Assembly: GCA_964618415.1 (NCBI GenBank)
Contig: CAZUAT010000024.1
Coordinates: forward strand, 1-39,447
Length of the DNA stretch: 39,447 bases
Direction of reading: 5' to 3'
Source of the DNA: JACTMI01 sp964618415
Lineage (GTDB): Bacteria; Acidobacteriota; Thermoanaerobaculia; Multivoradales; JAGPDF01
Program-made: the position numbers and the translations under genes
In this document: positions 8,865 to 17,810 of the stretch, one piece after another
Layout of the letters: the number at the start of each line of letters is the position of its first letter
Numbering within the stretch: position 1 is the first letter of the stretch
Notes under the pieces: model-generated
Seen by the model: only the letters and a program-made list of their open reading frames with translations
Told to the model about the DNA's origin: nothing
The model's database searches: none

Positions 8865-9527
8865 ATGAATCGACTGACCCGATCGTTGATCCTGGGCGTG
8901 GCCGGACTGCTGCTCTCTCAGCTCGAAGCCGGCGCCGCCGTCCGCAAGTTCCGCAACGCCAGACTGGACTGGATTCCCACCACGCAGCTGTCCGAGCTGT
9001 CCTGGGTCAACCTGGCCGGTCTGGGCGCCCGGACGATCGAACTGCGGCCGTTCACCGACGAGCGCAACCGCACCGATCGCATCGGCGAGTATCGGACCGA
9101 CCAGCCCGATGTCTGGCCGATTTCCAGCGACACCGACGTGGCGGCGTGGGTCACCGCGGGCGTGCGCGCCACGCTCGAGCGGGTCGGCCTGCGGCTGGTC
9201 GACCGCGACGGCGACATCGTGCTCCACGGCGCAGTCCGGCACTTCCTGGTCACCGAGCGCGGCACCTACGAGGGTGAGGTCTCGCTCTACCTGGTGGCCG
9301 AGCCGGGCCGTGGCGCCGGGGCCGGGGAGCAGGCCTCAGCGGGCGGCCGGCCGTTCTGGTCCGGCCTGGTCCTCGGAACCCATACCGGCAGCGGTCGCTT
9401 CGACCGCGACCGGGGCTGGTCGGAGACGCTCTCCAACACCGTCTTCGACGCCGTGGTGCGCCTGCTGCGGGACAGCGAGTTCACGATCGCGCTGAGCGAA
9501 CCCGCGGATATCGACTGCGAGGAGTGA
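8865..9527 (+). CDS. Exported protein, YajG-like
   Basis: A 220-residue protein with an N-terminal signal peptide (LILGVAGLLLSQLEAGAA) and no lipobox Cys. The segment ELRPFTDERNRTDRIGEYR, then a region on conversion of a C-terminal domain (RATLERVGLRLVDRDGDIVLHGAVRHFLV), resembles YajG-type envelope proteins, where periplasmic domains of this size are built from two alpha/beta repeats. The acidic tail ends CEE. GGAGG lies before the ATG. Function is not known; envelope-associated by inference. Confidence 0.6.
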   Translation: MNRLTRSLILGVAGLLLSQLEAGAAVRKFRNARLDWIPTTQLSELSWVNLAGLGARTIELRPFTDERNRTDRIGEYRTDQPDVWPISSDTDVAAWVTAGVRATLERVGLRLVDRDGDIVLHGAVRHFLVTERGTYEGEVSLYLVAEPGRGAGAGEQASAGGRPFWSGLVLGTHTGSGRFDRDRGWSETLSNTVFDAVVRLLRDSEFTIALSEPADIDCEE

Positions 9528-9643
9528 CCGACGGCGCCGGCGCGCCGGGGGGCGTCGAGATTCCACGGCGGTCTCCCGTCGCCCGCACTAGGATCGCGGC
9601 ACAACCCGCTGCCGGCTGCCCGTACTGCCCGGGGAGGAACTCG

Positions 9644-11266
9644 ATGCCGACCGTCTCCCGCCTCGCGTCTCCGCTGCTCGTCCTGTCCGCGCTGGCCGCC
9701 ATCTCCGGCCTGTCGACCGCACCCGCCCGGGCCGGCGGCGTCACGCTGTTCACCGACGGCTTCGAGTCGGGCACTCCGTGGCGCTGGTCCCGCCTGCCGG
9801 GCGGAGTCGATCCGCGGGCGATCTGTTCGCCGCCCATCGCTCCGGTCGACATGACCGGTGCAACGACGGTCGGCACCGGCACGCCGGGCAGCTGCACCCA
9901 GGCGGCACTCGATGCCGCCCTGGCCAGCAACAACGGACGGATCCGCTTCTCGTGCGGCAGTGCGCCGCACACGATCGTCGTCACGTCCGAGAAGGTGATC
10001 GACGCCGACCTGACGATCGACGGCGGCGGCCGGATCACGCTCTCCGGGGGCGGCACGACGCGCATCCTCGGCATCCGACCGCCGTTCGGAACCACCCCGC
10101 TGCCGGTCGTCACCCTCCAGAACCTGACGTTCCTCAGCGGCTCGACCGCGGCGCTGCCGGGGAACACCACGGCAAATGGCGGCGGCGCCATCTACAAGGC
10201 CTCCGGCGCCCACCTGCGGATCCTGGACAGCACTTTCCGCAGCAACCGCGGCCCCGCGAGCGGGCAGGACGTCGCCGGTGGCGCGCTCTACGCGTTCGGC
10301 TCCGGCAACGTCCAGATCGTGCGCAGCCGTTTCCTCGACAACCGCTGCTCGTCCGGAGGCGCGATCGGCGCCCTGGCCACCAGCGACCAGACGCTGGCGA
10401 TCTACAACAGTCTGCTCGACAACAACTCCGCCACCGGCAGCGGCGGCAATCCGGGCAACGGCGGCAACGGCGGCGCGATCTACATGGACGGCAACAATCA
10501 GTCGGTCACTCTCTGCGGGTCGATGCTCGCAGTCAACAAGGCCAACGCCCGAGGGGCCGGCCTGTTCCGAGTCTCGAACAACGGCGTTGGCACGATGACG
10601 ATCGACCGCACCACCGTCCTGGGCAATTCCAGTCCGGCCGGGCCCGCCTCCCAGGCCGGCGGGCTCTACCTGCAGGGCCTGCAGACGACGATCACCGGCT
10701 CGACGATCGCCCGGAACGTCGCCAGCAGTCAGGGCGGCCTGTTCGTGTGGACCAACCCCGGCAGTCAGACGCTGGCGATGGCCAACTCGACGGTAGCGTT
10801 CAACACGGCGCGCACTTCGCTGGGCGCCGGCATGTCGGTGGCGAGCGGGGTGACCGGCTCGCTCCACCACGTCACGATCGCCGGCAACCACAACACCGGG
10901 GCCACCTCCTTCGCCAGCGCGCTGTCGGGAGGCAACGGCCTGTCGCTGTCCAACAGCCTGGTGGTCGACAACTCCAAGGTGTTCGTGTGGGAGAACACGA
11001 GCTGCAACCTCACGCACGTCGGCGGCGGGACCTACCAGTGGCCGCAGCAGAACGCCGGCGGCCAGAACGAGCTGGCCTGCTCGAACGGGACGACCTTCCT
11101 CGACGCGGACATCGGCACCCTCGGCTGGAGTGGCGGCCCGACGCCGACGATCGAGCCGCGCAACCCGGCTCTCGCCGGCGGCGCGTCGACCGGCTGTCCG
11201 GCCTCGGATCAGCGCGGCAACCCCCGCGGCAGCCCCTGCACCCCCGGTGCGGTCGAGATGCCGTAG
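9644..11266 (+). CDS. Secreted right-handed beta-helix protein with choice-of-anchor Q end
   Basis: A 540-residue exported protein. A signal peptide covers residues 1-31. It is followed at once by LFTDGFESGTPWRWS, the tag more often found at C-termini. Asn/Gly/Ser-rich repeats (GGAIY, GGALYAFGSGNVQIVRSRF, GGLYLQGLQTTITGSTIARN) are typical of parallel beta-helix/Pmp-like surface proteins. The C-terminus (AGGASTGCPASDQRGNPRG ... GAVE) is the choice-of-anchor Q domain, thought to act in surface attachment. The start is the ATG after GGGGAGG, chosen because it begins the signal peptide. It is probably a cell-surface or extracellular binding protein; no enzymatic residues are evident. Confidence 0.85.
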   Translation: MPTVSRLASPLLVLSALAAISGLSTAPARAGGVTLFTDGFESGTPWRWSRLPGGVDPRAICSPPIAPVDMTGATTVGTGTPGSCTQAALDAALASNNGRIRFSCGSAPHTIVVTSEKVIDADLTIDGGGRITLSGGGTTRILGIRPPFGTTPLPVVTLQNLTFLSGSTAALPGNTTANGGGAIYKASGAHLRILDSTFRSNRGPASGQDVAGGALYAFGSGNVQIVRSRFLDNRCSSGGAIGALATSDQTLAIYNSLLDNNSATGSGGNPGNGGNGGAIYMDGNNQSVTLCGSMLAVNKANARGAGLFRVSNNGVGTMTIDRTTVLGNSSPAGPASQAGGLYLQGLQTTITGSTIARNVASSQGGLFVWTNPGSQTLAMANSTVAFNTARTSLGAGMSVASGVTGSLHHVTIAGNHNTGATSFASALSGGNGLSLSNSLVVDNSKVFVWENTSCNLTHVGGGTYQWPQQNAGGQNELACSNGTTFLDADIGTLGWSGGPTPTIEPRNPALAGGASTGCPASDQRGNPRGSPCTPGAVEMP

Positions 11267-11300
11267 CGGAAATGGCCTCTGACCGAATTTTTTCGAACTT

Positions 11301-13157
11301 TCAGTAGTAGGCGCGCAGGGTCAGGGGGCGGTCGGTGCCGTCGGCGAGGGTGAGGCGGACGACGGTGCCGTCGGCGGCGTGCGTCCAGCGCGCCACCGTC
11401 TTCCACCAGTCGGGACCGATCGATTCCCCGTCGAGGGCGCGGACACGGTCGCCCTCCTTCCACCCCGCAGCCTCGGCCGGGCTGCCCGGAGCGACGAACG
11501 CCACGCGCAGCTCGTCGCCGTCGGGCTCGAACCCCAGCCCGGTGCGGTCGCGCGGGAGCGGCGCGTCGAACCCGTCGCCCGGCTCGAGCCACAGCAGGTC
11601 GTGCCCGTAGTCGAACAGGACCCGGAACCGGCTGAGGATCCCGGCGCCGAGGTTGCCGGCCTGCAGGGTCGTATCGAAAGCACCGCGCACGTCGTCCTGA
11701 TGGAAGGTGACCGGCACGTGGCGCAGCTCGTAACCCGCGATGCCCACCGATGCGAGCGTGCCGGTCGCCGAGGTCGTGCTGCCCCCCACTCCGCCCCCCT
11801 TCGAGGCGGAAAGCGGCCGGCCATCGAGGAAGCCGCGCTCCCGCGCGTAGTGTCCGAAGACCGTCAGCGCGCCGCCCTGACCGGTATCGAGCCCGACCAC
11901 CACCGGCTCGCCGCCCTCCATCGAGATGCGCAGACTCTTGTGACCGTCCTCGGCCGGGATCAGTTCGGTCGAGCGCCCCGGGCCGTCGTAGCGGAAGGTC
12001 GCCGGATCGTGGAACCGGATGCGCGCTCGCGGGTAGTCGACATCGACGACCACGGCGTGGAACAGCTCCTTGCCGAGAATGACCGGCATCGGTCGGCCGA
12101 TCCGCCGCTCGATATCGGACAGATCCAGGACCGCCCCGTTGACCGGTCCGATCTCGAGGCCACCGAGGGTCAGCGAGACCCCCTCGACCAGCCCGGCCTC
12201 GGCGACGCCGCCGGTGCCGCGCGCCGCCATCGAGCCGCGGGCGGTGAGGCCGATCCGCTCGGCGAAGCTGCGGTCGAGCACCGTCATCCCGGCGCCCGAG
12301 TCGAGCAGGATGTCGGTCTCCTGGCCCTGCACCTGCCCACGCACGTAGATCCAGCGTTCGCGGAACAGCTCGATCGGAAGCCAGTCGGTCACCGCGGCGC
12401 CGCCAGCGAGCCGTGCCAGGCGCACGCCGTCGGCCGGCCGCGCGAACAGCGCGTCGGCCAGGCCGGAGTTCACCGCCACCGACTCCCACTGGACGATCTG
12501 ATGCTCGGCCTCGTGCTCGCCGAACGCCTCCTGGCGGTGCGCGAACTTCCAGCCGGCGACGGCGCGCAGATCGGTGGCGCGGGTCCAGGTCTCGCGCCCG
12601 TCGGCAGCCGTGCGCGACCACTCGGAAGCGCCGGTGACCGGGTCGACGAGGAGTTCGTAGCGGTCGCCGCCGGGGTAGTCGAAGCGCAGGATCTGTCCGG
12701 TGACGCCCTCGCGCGTCAGTTCTCCGCCGAGCCCGATCTCCACCCCCTCCCGGCGCAGATGGCGGCCGAAGGTGCGCGCTTGCTCGCGCTGCAGGCGGGC
12801 GGCCTTGTCGAGTCCGAGCGGCTCGATCTGGCCGCTGGTGTTGCGTTCCCAGCCGCTCTCCCCGACGAGCGCCTCGGCGCCCCGAAAGACACCGAGGTCG
12901 TACTCCGTGAGCGCCGAACCGTCGCGTCGCGCCCGCACGGTGATCGTGCCGGCGAGGCCCGCTACCTCCAGGCGACCGTGCAGCGACAGGTCGTCGATCG
13001 CCGCGAGCGCCGCCCAGCCGCCCATCCACTGGACGTGTCGCTCGAGCAGCTGGTCGGCTGAGAGGGAAGTCTCCTCTGCGCCGGCCCGCGTTGCCGCCAC
13101 CGCCGTCAGGGCGAGTCCGAAAGCGATTACGGTGAGCCGCTCGATCCTGCTCGACAT
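11301..13157 (-). CDS. Exported retropepsin-like aspartyl protease with PDZ domain
   Basis: A 618-residue protein. Signal peptide about residues 1-27. Residues 30-250 form a beta-rich domain of unknown type. Two aspartyl protease-like halves follow: Asp286 in ILLDSGAGMTVLD and Asp424 in VGLDTGQGGALTV. A PDZ domain lies near 545-610 (VAFVAPGSPAEAAGWKEGDRV). Bacterial proteins of this type are periplasmic and poorly characterised; the Asp residues and hydrophobic-hydrophobic-D-S/T-G patterns support proteolytic activity, and the PDZ suggests recognition of exposed C-termini. The ATG at 13157 follows GAGGAG; the upstream in-frame codons are Arg-rich and unlikely. It lies 201 bases after the TPR gene on the same strand, so it may or may not belong to that operon. 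Confidence 0.85.
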   Translation of the reverse strand: MSSRIERLTVIAFGLALTAVAATRAGAEETSLSADQLLERHVQWMGGWAALAAIDDLSLHGRLEVAGLAGTITVRARRDGSALTEYDLGVFRGAEALVGESGWERNTSGQIEPLGLDKAARLQREQARTFGRHLRREGVEIGLGGELTREGVTGQILRFDYPGGDRYELLVDPVTGASEWSRTAADGRETWTRATDLRAVAGWKFAHRQEAFGEHEAEHQIVQWESVAVNSGLADALFARPADGVRLARLAGGAAVTDWLPIELFRERWIYVRGQVQGQETDILLDSGAGMTVLDRSFAERIGLTARGSMAARGTGGVAEAGLVEGVSLTLGGLEIGPVNGAVLDLSDIERRIGRPMPVILGKELFHAVVVDVDYPRARIRFHDPATFRYDGPGRSTELIPAEDGHKSLRISMEGGEPVVVGLDTGQGGALTVFGHYARERGFLDGRPLSASKGGGVGGSTTSATGTLASVGIAGYELRHVPVTFHQDDVRGAFDTTLQAGNLGAGILSRFRVLFDYGHDLLWLEPGDGFDAPLPRDRTGLGFEPDGDELRVAFVAPGSPAEAAGWKEGDRVRALDGESIGPDWWKTVARWTHAADGTVVRLTLADGTDRPLTLRAYY

Positions 13158-13358
13158 GGTCGATCTCCTCGTCGAATGTCCGCGGGGGTTCCGGCGCCGG
13201 GTCAGCGAGTGCCCCATATTGACCGAACCCGCGCGGAGCGTACAGCGGAGTCTCGATCGGCCCCGCGCTGTCGACTACGTCGAGGCCGGGACGCAGGTTT
13301 CGCGACCTCGAACCGCCGCCCCTCGGCCTCCCTGAAGCCGGCGGGGCGTGAAGCCGAT

Positions 13359-14930
13359 TCACCCGGGCCGCTGCCGCAATCGTTCCAGCCGCCGTTCTGG
13401 GCCCGCCACCGGCTTGCGCACCGGCGCCTTCGGCACGACCGAGGTCTCGAGGATCCGGGTGCGGGTGGCCGTATCGCCGGCGCGCTGGAACCGCCGCGCC
13501 GTGTCCACCCGCACCCGCCGCGCTGCGTCCGCCTGCCCGGTCGCCTCCAGACCGCGCACGTAGAGCAGCGCCAGGTCGGGGTCGACTCGGGTCACGACTG
13601 TCTCGCCGTCCGCCGCGTCGTCCTCGAGGCGCTCGGCGATCGCCAGCGCGCGATCGAGCTGGAAGAGCGCCGTTGCCGGCTCGTGGACGCTGCCCCAGGC
13701 GAGCTTGCCGGCAGCAGCCAGCGAGCCGTAGATCTGACCGAGTGCACGGTGATAGTCGAGCACTTCGTCCAGGCGGCCCTCGACGTACAGGCGACCCTTC
13801 TCCCGGAACACGCTGCCGGCTGGATCGGCGTGGGTGCGCGCGAGTGTCTCGAGAGCCGGCAGGTCGTCGCGCTCGACGTAAACCGCAGCGAGACGCCGCA
13901 GCGCCAGCGGATCGGGCCGTTCGGACAGCTCCAGGGCAGCGCGGTAGCAGGACACCGCAACCCCCGATTCGCGGCGCTCGCGATAGCGGTCTCCGACGCT
14001 GCGCATGGCGGCCCGCAGGGCGTCGGCGCGCGAGAGACCGCGTTCACGCGACCAGGTTTCGCTGGTGCGACTCCACCAGCGAAACGGCTCGGCGTAACTG
14101 CCGGGCGTGGTGTAGAGCCGAATCAACTCGTCCACCCCCGCCCCGATCGCCGGGTCGCTCGCGAAGGGACGCAGCCGGGCCAGCTCGGTCGATTCCAGTA
14201 CCTCGCGCGGCATGCGATTCATCCGGGCGAGGCTCGCGGCGATCGCGGCCAGCAGCTCGGGTTTGTCACCAGCGCGCCAGCCGGACTCGAGAGCGGTGAG
14301 TGCCAGGTCGGCGCCGCGCGTGGCCTGCTGCGCCTCCACCAGCCGCCAAAGGTAGCCGAGCAGGCGCTCCGGGGCCGTTGCAGCAGCAGCGAGATAGCTG
14401 CGCTGGAGTTCGGCGTGCACGTCGTCGAGCCGGGGTTCGGCGAGCACGGCCTCCTCCCGCGCCAGGCGAGCGCGATCGGCGTCTCCGGTCTCGTCGAGGA
14501 AGTCGGCCCATTGGCGCAGGTAGTACGCCCGCCGTGCTCCGCCGGAATGCTGCCGATCAGCAGCGCGCGCGAACGCCTCACCGGCAGCGGCCGGATCGCC
14601 GAGGTCCCGCAGCGCCCGCCCGAGGTTGTACCAGGCGGCAGCCGCGTGCGGACGGACGCTGAGCACCTTGCGATAGCCGGCCGCGGCGCGCGCGAGGAGC
14701 TGATGGGCCTCCGGCGGCGCGACCTGCTGCGCCGCCAGCTGCCACTCCACGGCCTGCGCGAACAGCTCCCGCGCTGCCTCGGTCTCAGGCGTCGGTGACG
14801 GAACGCTCGCAGGTGGCCGCGCTGTCGGCGCCTGATACGCCGGCGGAGTCGCGGTCTGGGCGCCGAGCGGGAAGAGACCCGCCGCCGGAGCGAGGAGCAG
14901 CAGCGCCACGACGAGCCGTGCGCCGCGCAT
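13359..14930 (-). CDS. Exported TPR-repeat protein, last gene of the CHAT operon
   Basis: A 523-residue protein with a signal peptide (LVVALLLLAPAAGLFPLGA, residues 6-25) followed by a Pro/Thr-rich linker. The rest is helical and Ala/Arg-rich with TPR-like units such as AAAWYNLGRALRDLGDPAAA near 110, RRAYYLRQWADFLDETGD near 146 and SCYRAALELSERPDPLALRR near 322. TPR arrays bind partner proteins. In many bacteria TPRs are fused to CHAT domains; here they are encoded by a separate exported protein two genes downstream of the CHAT gene. The ATG overlaps the previous stop by one base (TGATG), indicating translational coupling. Confidence 0.75.
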   Translation of the reverse strand: MRGARLVVALLLLAPAAGLFPLGAQTATPPAYQAPTARPPASVPSPTPETEAARELFAQAVEWQLAAQQVAPPEAHQLLARAAAGYRKVLSVRPHAAAAWYNLGRALRDLGDPAAAGEAFARAADRQHSGGARRAYYLRQWADFLDETGDADRARLAREEAVLAEPRLDDVHAELQRSYLAAAATAPERLLGYLWRLVEAQQATRGADLALTALESGWRAGDKPELLAAIAASLARMNRMPREVLESTELARLRPFASDPAIGAGVDELIRLYTTPGSYAEPFRWWSRTSETWSRERGLSRADALRAAMRSVGDRYRERRESGVAVSCYRAALELSERPDPLALRRLAAVYVERDDLPALETLARTHADPAGSVFREKGRLYVEGRLDEVLDYHRALGQIYGSLAAAGKLAWGSVHEPATALFQLDRALAIAERLEDDAADGETVVTRVDPDLALLYVRGLEATGQADAARRVRVDTARRFQRAGDTATRTRILETSVVPKAPVRKPVAGPERRLERLRQRPG

Positions 14931-15850
14931 CAGAGCTCTCCCTCGTCGTCGAGACGGGTGACGATCTGGCTTTCGATCTCGAGCGGGCGCGGCTTGTAGA
15001 CGCGCATGTAGACGCTCGGTTCGGAGCAGTCGCTCGAGGCGAACAGCTGGACCAGCCCCGGGTGCCAGGCGAAAGGCAGCGCGCCGTCCGGCGGCGGATC
15101 GACCCGCACGCCGCCGCAGTCGATCGCCGTGATGAGCAGCTGTGTGCGGCCGTTCACCGACCCGCCAGGATGTGCCACCATCTGTGGTCGATCCTCCCGC
15201 CACCGCACCACCAGCTCCGACTCCGGCTGCGCCTTGAGGCCGGCGACCGGCAGGAACAGCTTCTGGCCGGCGAAGTCGGGCGCCAGCTCGTGCGCCAGCG
15301 CGATCTCGGCGAGGAAGCTCCGCTGCAGGCCCGCCGTCGCTTCCGGGTCGTCGAGCACGGTGCGCGTTTGCGCGATCACCCGCTCGAGGAATCGCTCGAC
15401 CGACATCTCGAAGGCGGACAGGTCGCAGACGGCGCTGAACTCGAGCTCTTCCGAGTGCCAGGCTTTCCGGTCGCCGACCCCCGCCTCGAAGAGCGCGAAC
15501 ACCTCGGGCGGTTCGCAGGCCCCGACGCTGCGGTCGGCCAGCGTCAGGCGCAGACGCGGCCCCTGCGGGTCGGACGCGCCGACGCTCGGCAGCCAGTCGA
15601 GGAACAGGAAACGCTCGTGCATCAGCTCGGCGATGCCGGCTTCCGCCTTCGCCCGCACGTCGCTGCGGTTGAGGTGGGGCAGATCGAGTGTCGAGCCGGG
15701 GGCGATCGTCAGTTCAACGATCACCCGCCGCTGCGCAGAGACGCTCGTGGCGCCGGCGATCAGCAGAATCGCCGCCAGCCAGATCCACGCCCTCGATCGG
15801 TCGGCCCGGCCGCAGGCGGGCCGGCTCGACGAACAGCAGTTCCAGGTCAT
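14930..15850 (-). CDS. Exported protein of unknown function in the CHAT operon
   Basis: A 306-residue protein that I do not recognise. A hydrophobic signal segment (AWIWLAAILLIAGATSVSA, about residues 22-40) is preceded by a Cys/Arg-rich stretch. The mature part is mixed alpha/beta with acidic runs and several Cys residues (CEPPE, VCDLS, DCGGV, SDCSEPS) that could form periplasmic disulphides. The start at 15850 is the only standard codon before the signal segment in this frame. It makes the gene overlap the end of the CHAT gene by 137 bases, which is unusually long. The stop overlaps the TPR start by one base. Probable periplasmic partner of the CHAT or TPR protein, by position only. Confidence 0.65.
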   Translation of the reverse strand: MTWNCCSSSRPACGRADRSRAWIWLAAILLIAGATSVSAQRRVIVELTIAPGSTLDLPHLNRSDVRAKAEAGIAELMHERFLFLDWLPSVGASDPQGPRLRLTLADRSVGACEPPEVFALFEAGVGDRKAWHSEELEFSAVCDLSAFEMSVERFLERVIAQTRTVLDDPEATAGLQRSFLAEIALAHELAPDFAGQKLFLPVAGLKAQPESELVVRWREDRPQMVAHPGGSVNGRTQLLITAIDCGGVRVDPPPDGALPFAWHPGLVQLFASSDCSEPSVYMRVYKPRPLEIESQIVTRLDDEGEL

Positions 15851-17780
15851 CTTCGGTCTCCTTCCCGGGCGGCACGCCGATCGAAGCCAGCTCCACCGGT
15901 TTGCCGTTCTCGAGCAGTTCGAAACAGATCGGCGCGCCCCGACGTCGCCGCGGCCCGTCCACGAAGCCGGCATCGTGCTCCGGCGTCCAGCGCTCGAGCC
16001 AGGTCGGGCGCTGAGCTTCGGGCACTCCCCGCTTCTCGAGGTAACGCTCGGCATCGAGGCGCAGCACCGTTCCGGCACGCGCGAGAGCCAGCGCGCGCAC
16101 ACGAGGACCCGCCCCGAGCGTCATTCCCTGCTGCGAGAGTGCGTCGCTCGTCCAGTCCGGCTCGCCGGCGTCCTCGCCCTGCCAGACTCGCAGCGTGAAC
16201 CGCTTCGCGGCCTCGCCGCCGCGCAAGTGCGCCGTCAGCAGCGTACCGGGCAGGACACGAACGGTCGTCGGCCGCTGGGTCGCCGCGAAGGCTGCGCCGC
16301 CGAGAGCCACCAGCGCGACCAGTCCGCCGACGACGGTGGTCCGGACCTCGCGCAGCCGCGCCCGCACCCACTCGCGCGCCTCGTCCCCGGCGAGCCAGTG
16401 CAGCCAGGCCAGCAGTCCGCCGCTCAGCGTGGCCAACGAAAGGCCGCCGCCGAGCAGCCATCCGGGCGCGAGGCGGGGGCGCGCGTAGGCGTGCAGTCCG
16501 ACCGCCACTGCCGCGAGGGCGACCGTCGTCAGCGTCGCGTTGAGCCAGCCGCGCCTGCCCAGCGGCGGCGGCGCGTTGCCGCCCGGCCGACGGTTGCGCT
16601 CGATCGGAAACAGCACCCCGCTGTCGGCGCGCAGGTAGAGCACCGGCACGCCCCAGTCGCGCTCGCCGGCTCCGCCTTCGTTGAAGATGGCGATTCGCCC
16701 TGCCGACACCGCATCGTCGATCGACCGGCCGTGCGCCAGCGCCTCGTAGAAGCGCGTGCTGAAGGCGACCGCGCTGCGGTCGAACAGCGTCGCCTGCATG
16801 GCCACGGCGGCCGGCAGTCCCCCGCGCACCAGCGCCGGCGCGATGCCGGTCCACGGGTTGAACCGGTCGCGGCGCGCGCCTTCGCAGGCGCCGAGCACCG
16901 CCAGCCGCACTCCGCGGCCGTGCAGGTTGACGACCACGGTCTCGGCCGGAACCTCGACCGCCTTGCCGTCGGCATCGCAGAGCACCAGGAATCCCTTCCC
17001 GGCCACCGTCCCGATCCGGTCCTCGATGGCGGCCTGGAAGCGACCATGTCCGGCGAAGTGAAACACCTGCCCGCCGTCGAGCAGGGCGCGCTCCAGGCCC
17101 GCCAGGGTCGGCGGCTCGACGACGTCGAGGGCGATCTCGCGCCGACTGTCGAGGGCGGCGCGCAGGCCGCGCTGCTCGCCCTCCAGATCGAGCGGCGCCC
17201 AGCGCGGATCGCGCGGCGAAGCAAAGAGGGCGACCACCCGCAGGCGCCGGCCGTCCGCCGGATCGAGTTTCGGAATCGGCTCGCTCAGCAGTTCGTAGCG
17301 GACGATCGACAGCCGCGGCGACAGGGCCAGAAAGCCGGTCGCATCCGGAGTACTCCCCGCATCCGCCGCCGGCTCCGGTTCCGCCGCCGTGCCGCCACCA
17401 GGCGGCAACCAGGCGTACTCCCACGGCAGATCGGCGAAGCCCCAGGTGTCGAGCTTCAGCCGCAGGCGCAACCGCTCGCGCGGTTGGAGCGCCGCGAGAC
17501 TTCGGTCGAAGTAACGCCGCGCTCCCTCCGGCAGCAACAGGTCGCCGAGCGCGCGCCCGAGCGCCACCATCCCGGCCAGATCGAGTTCGCGCCGTTCCAG
17601 GCGGCCACAGTCGCGGCGCAGGTCGGTGCCGATCTGGACCCGCTCGGCCTCTGCGGCACGCTGCTCTCCGGCCGGCGAGGCGACCACGCGGACGCGCAGC
17701 GACTCGCTGCCGTCGGGCTCGCGCTGCGGCTCGAAAAGCTCGATGTCGAAGTTGCGCCACTCCGATTCGGGCTCACCCAT
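15714..17780 (-). CDS. CHAT-domain (caspase-like) peptidase with C-terminal membrane helices
   Basis: A 688-residue protein. The CHAT fold (caspase HetF associated with TPRs, clan CD) spans about residues 100-395, with the N-terminal signature LDTWGFADLPWEYAW, the catalytic His245 in VFHFAGHG and the nucleophile Cys299 in AVLGACEGA. Three hydrophobic helices follow (about 411-432, 440-463 and 480-501), then a soluble tail with LLFVEPARL near 655. The protease domain is therefore probably cytoplasmic and anchored to the membrane, with the tail on one side of it. No TPR repeats are present in this chain. It lies 30 bases after the MBL gene and overlaps the next gene by 137 bases. Caspase-like cleavage by CHAT proteases of TPR partners is known from type III-E CRISPR systems; the target here is unknown. 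Confidence 0.9.
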   Translation of the reverse strand: MGEPESEWRNFDIELFEPQREPDGSESLRVRVVASPAGEQRAAEAERVQIGTDLRRDCGRLERRELDLAGMVALGRALGDLLLPEGARRYFDRSLAALQPRERLRLRLKLDTWGFADLPWEYAWLPPGGGTAAEPEPAADAGSTPDATGFLALSPRLSIVRYELLSEPIPKLDPADGRRLRVVALFASPRDPRWAPLDLEGEQRGLRAALDSRREIALDVVEPPTLAGLERALLDGGQVFHFAGHGRFQAAIEDRIGTVAGKGFLVLCDADGKAVEVPAETVVVNLHGRGVRLAVLGACEGARRDRFNPWTGIAPALVRGGLPAAVAMQATLFDRSAVAFSTRFYEALAHGRSIDDAVSAGRIAIFNEGGAGERDWGVPVLYLRADSGVLFPIERNRRPGGNAPPPLGRRGWLNATLTTVALAAVAVGLHAYARPRLAPGWLLGGGLSLATLSGGLLAWLHWLAGDEAREWVRARLREVRTTVVGGLVALVALGGAAFAATQRPTTVRVLPGTLLTAHLRGGEAAKRFTLRVWQGEDAGEPDWTSDALSQQGMTLGAGPRVRALALARAGTVLRLDAERYLEKRGVPEAQRPTWLERWTPEHDAGFVDGPRRRRGAPICFELLENGKPVELASIGVPPGKETEDDLELLFVEPARLRPGRPIEGVDLAGGDSADRRRHERLCAAAGDR

Positions 17781-17810
17781 CGGCGCCCTCCCGATCTGCC
17801 CGCTCCGGGT

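Noticed and set aside
11267..11300. T-rich gap (ATTTTTTCG) between convergent genes as an intrinsic terminator
   Set aside because: There is a run of Ts but no stable GC stem next to it; only a four-base CGAA/TTCG pairing is possible.
14100..15000. Possible CRISPR or tandem repeat
   Set aside because: The Ala/Arg-rich repetition comes from TPR helices and high GC. No regularly spaced direct repeats were found here or elsewhere in the window.
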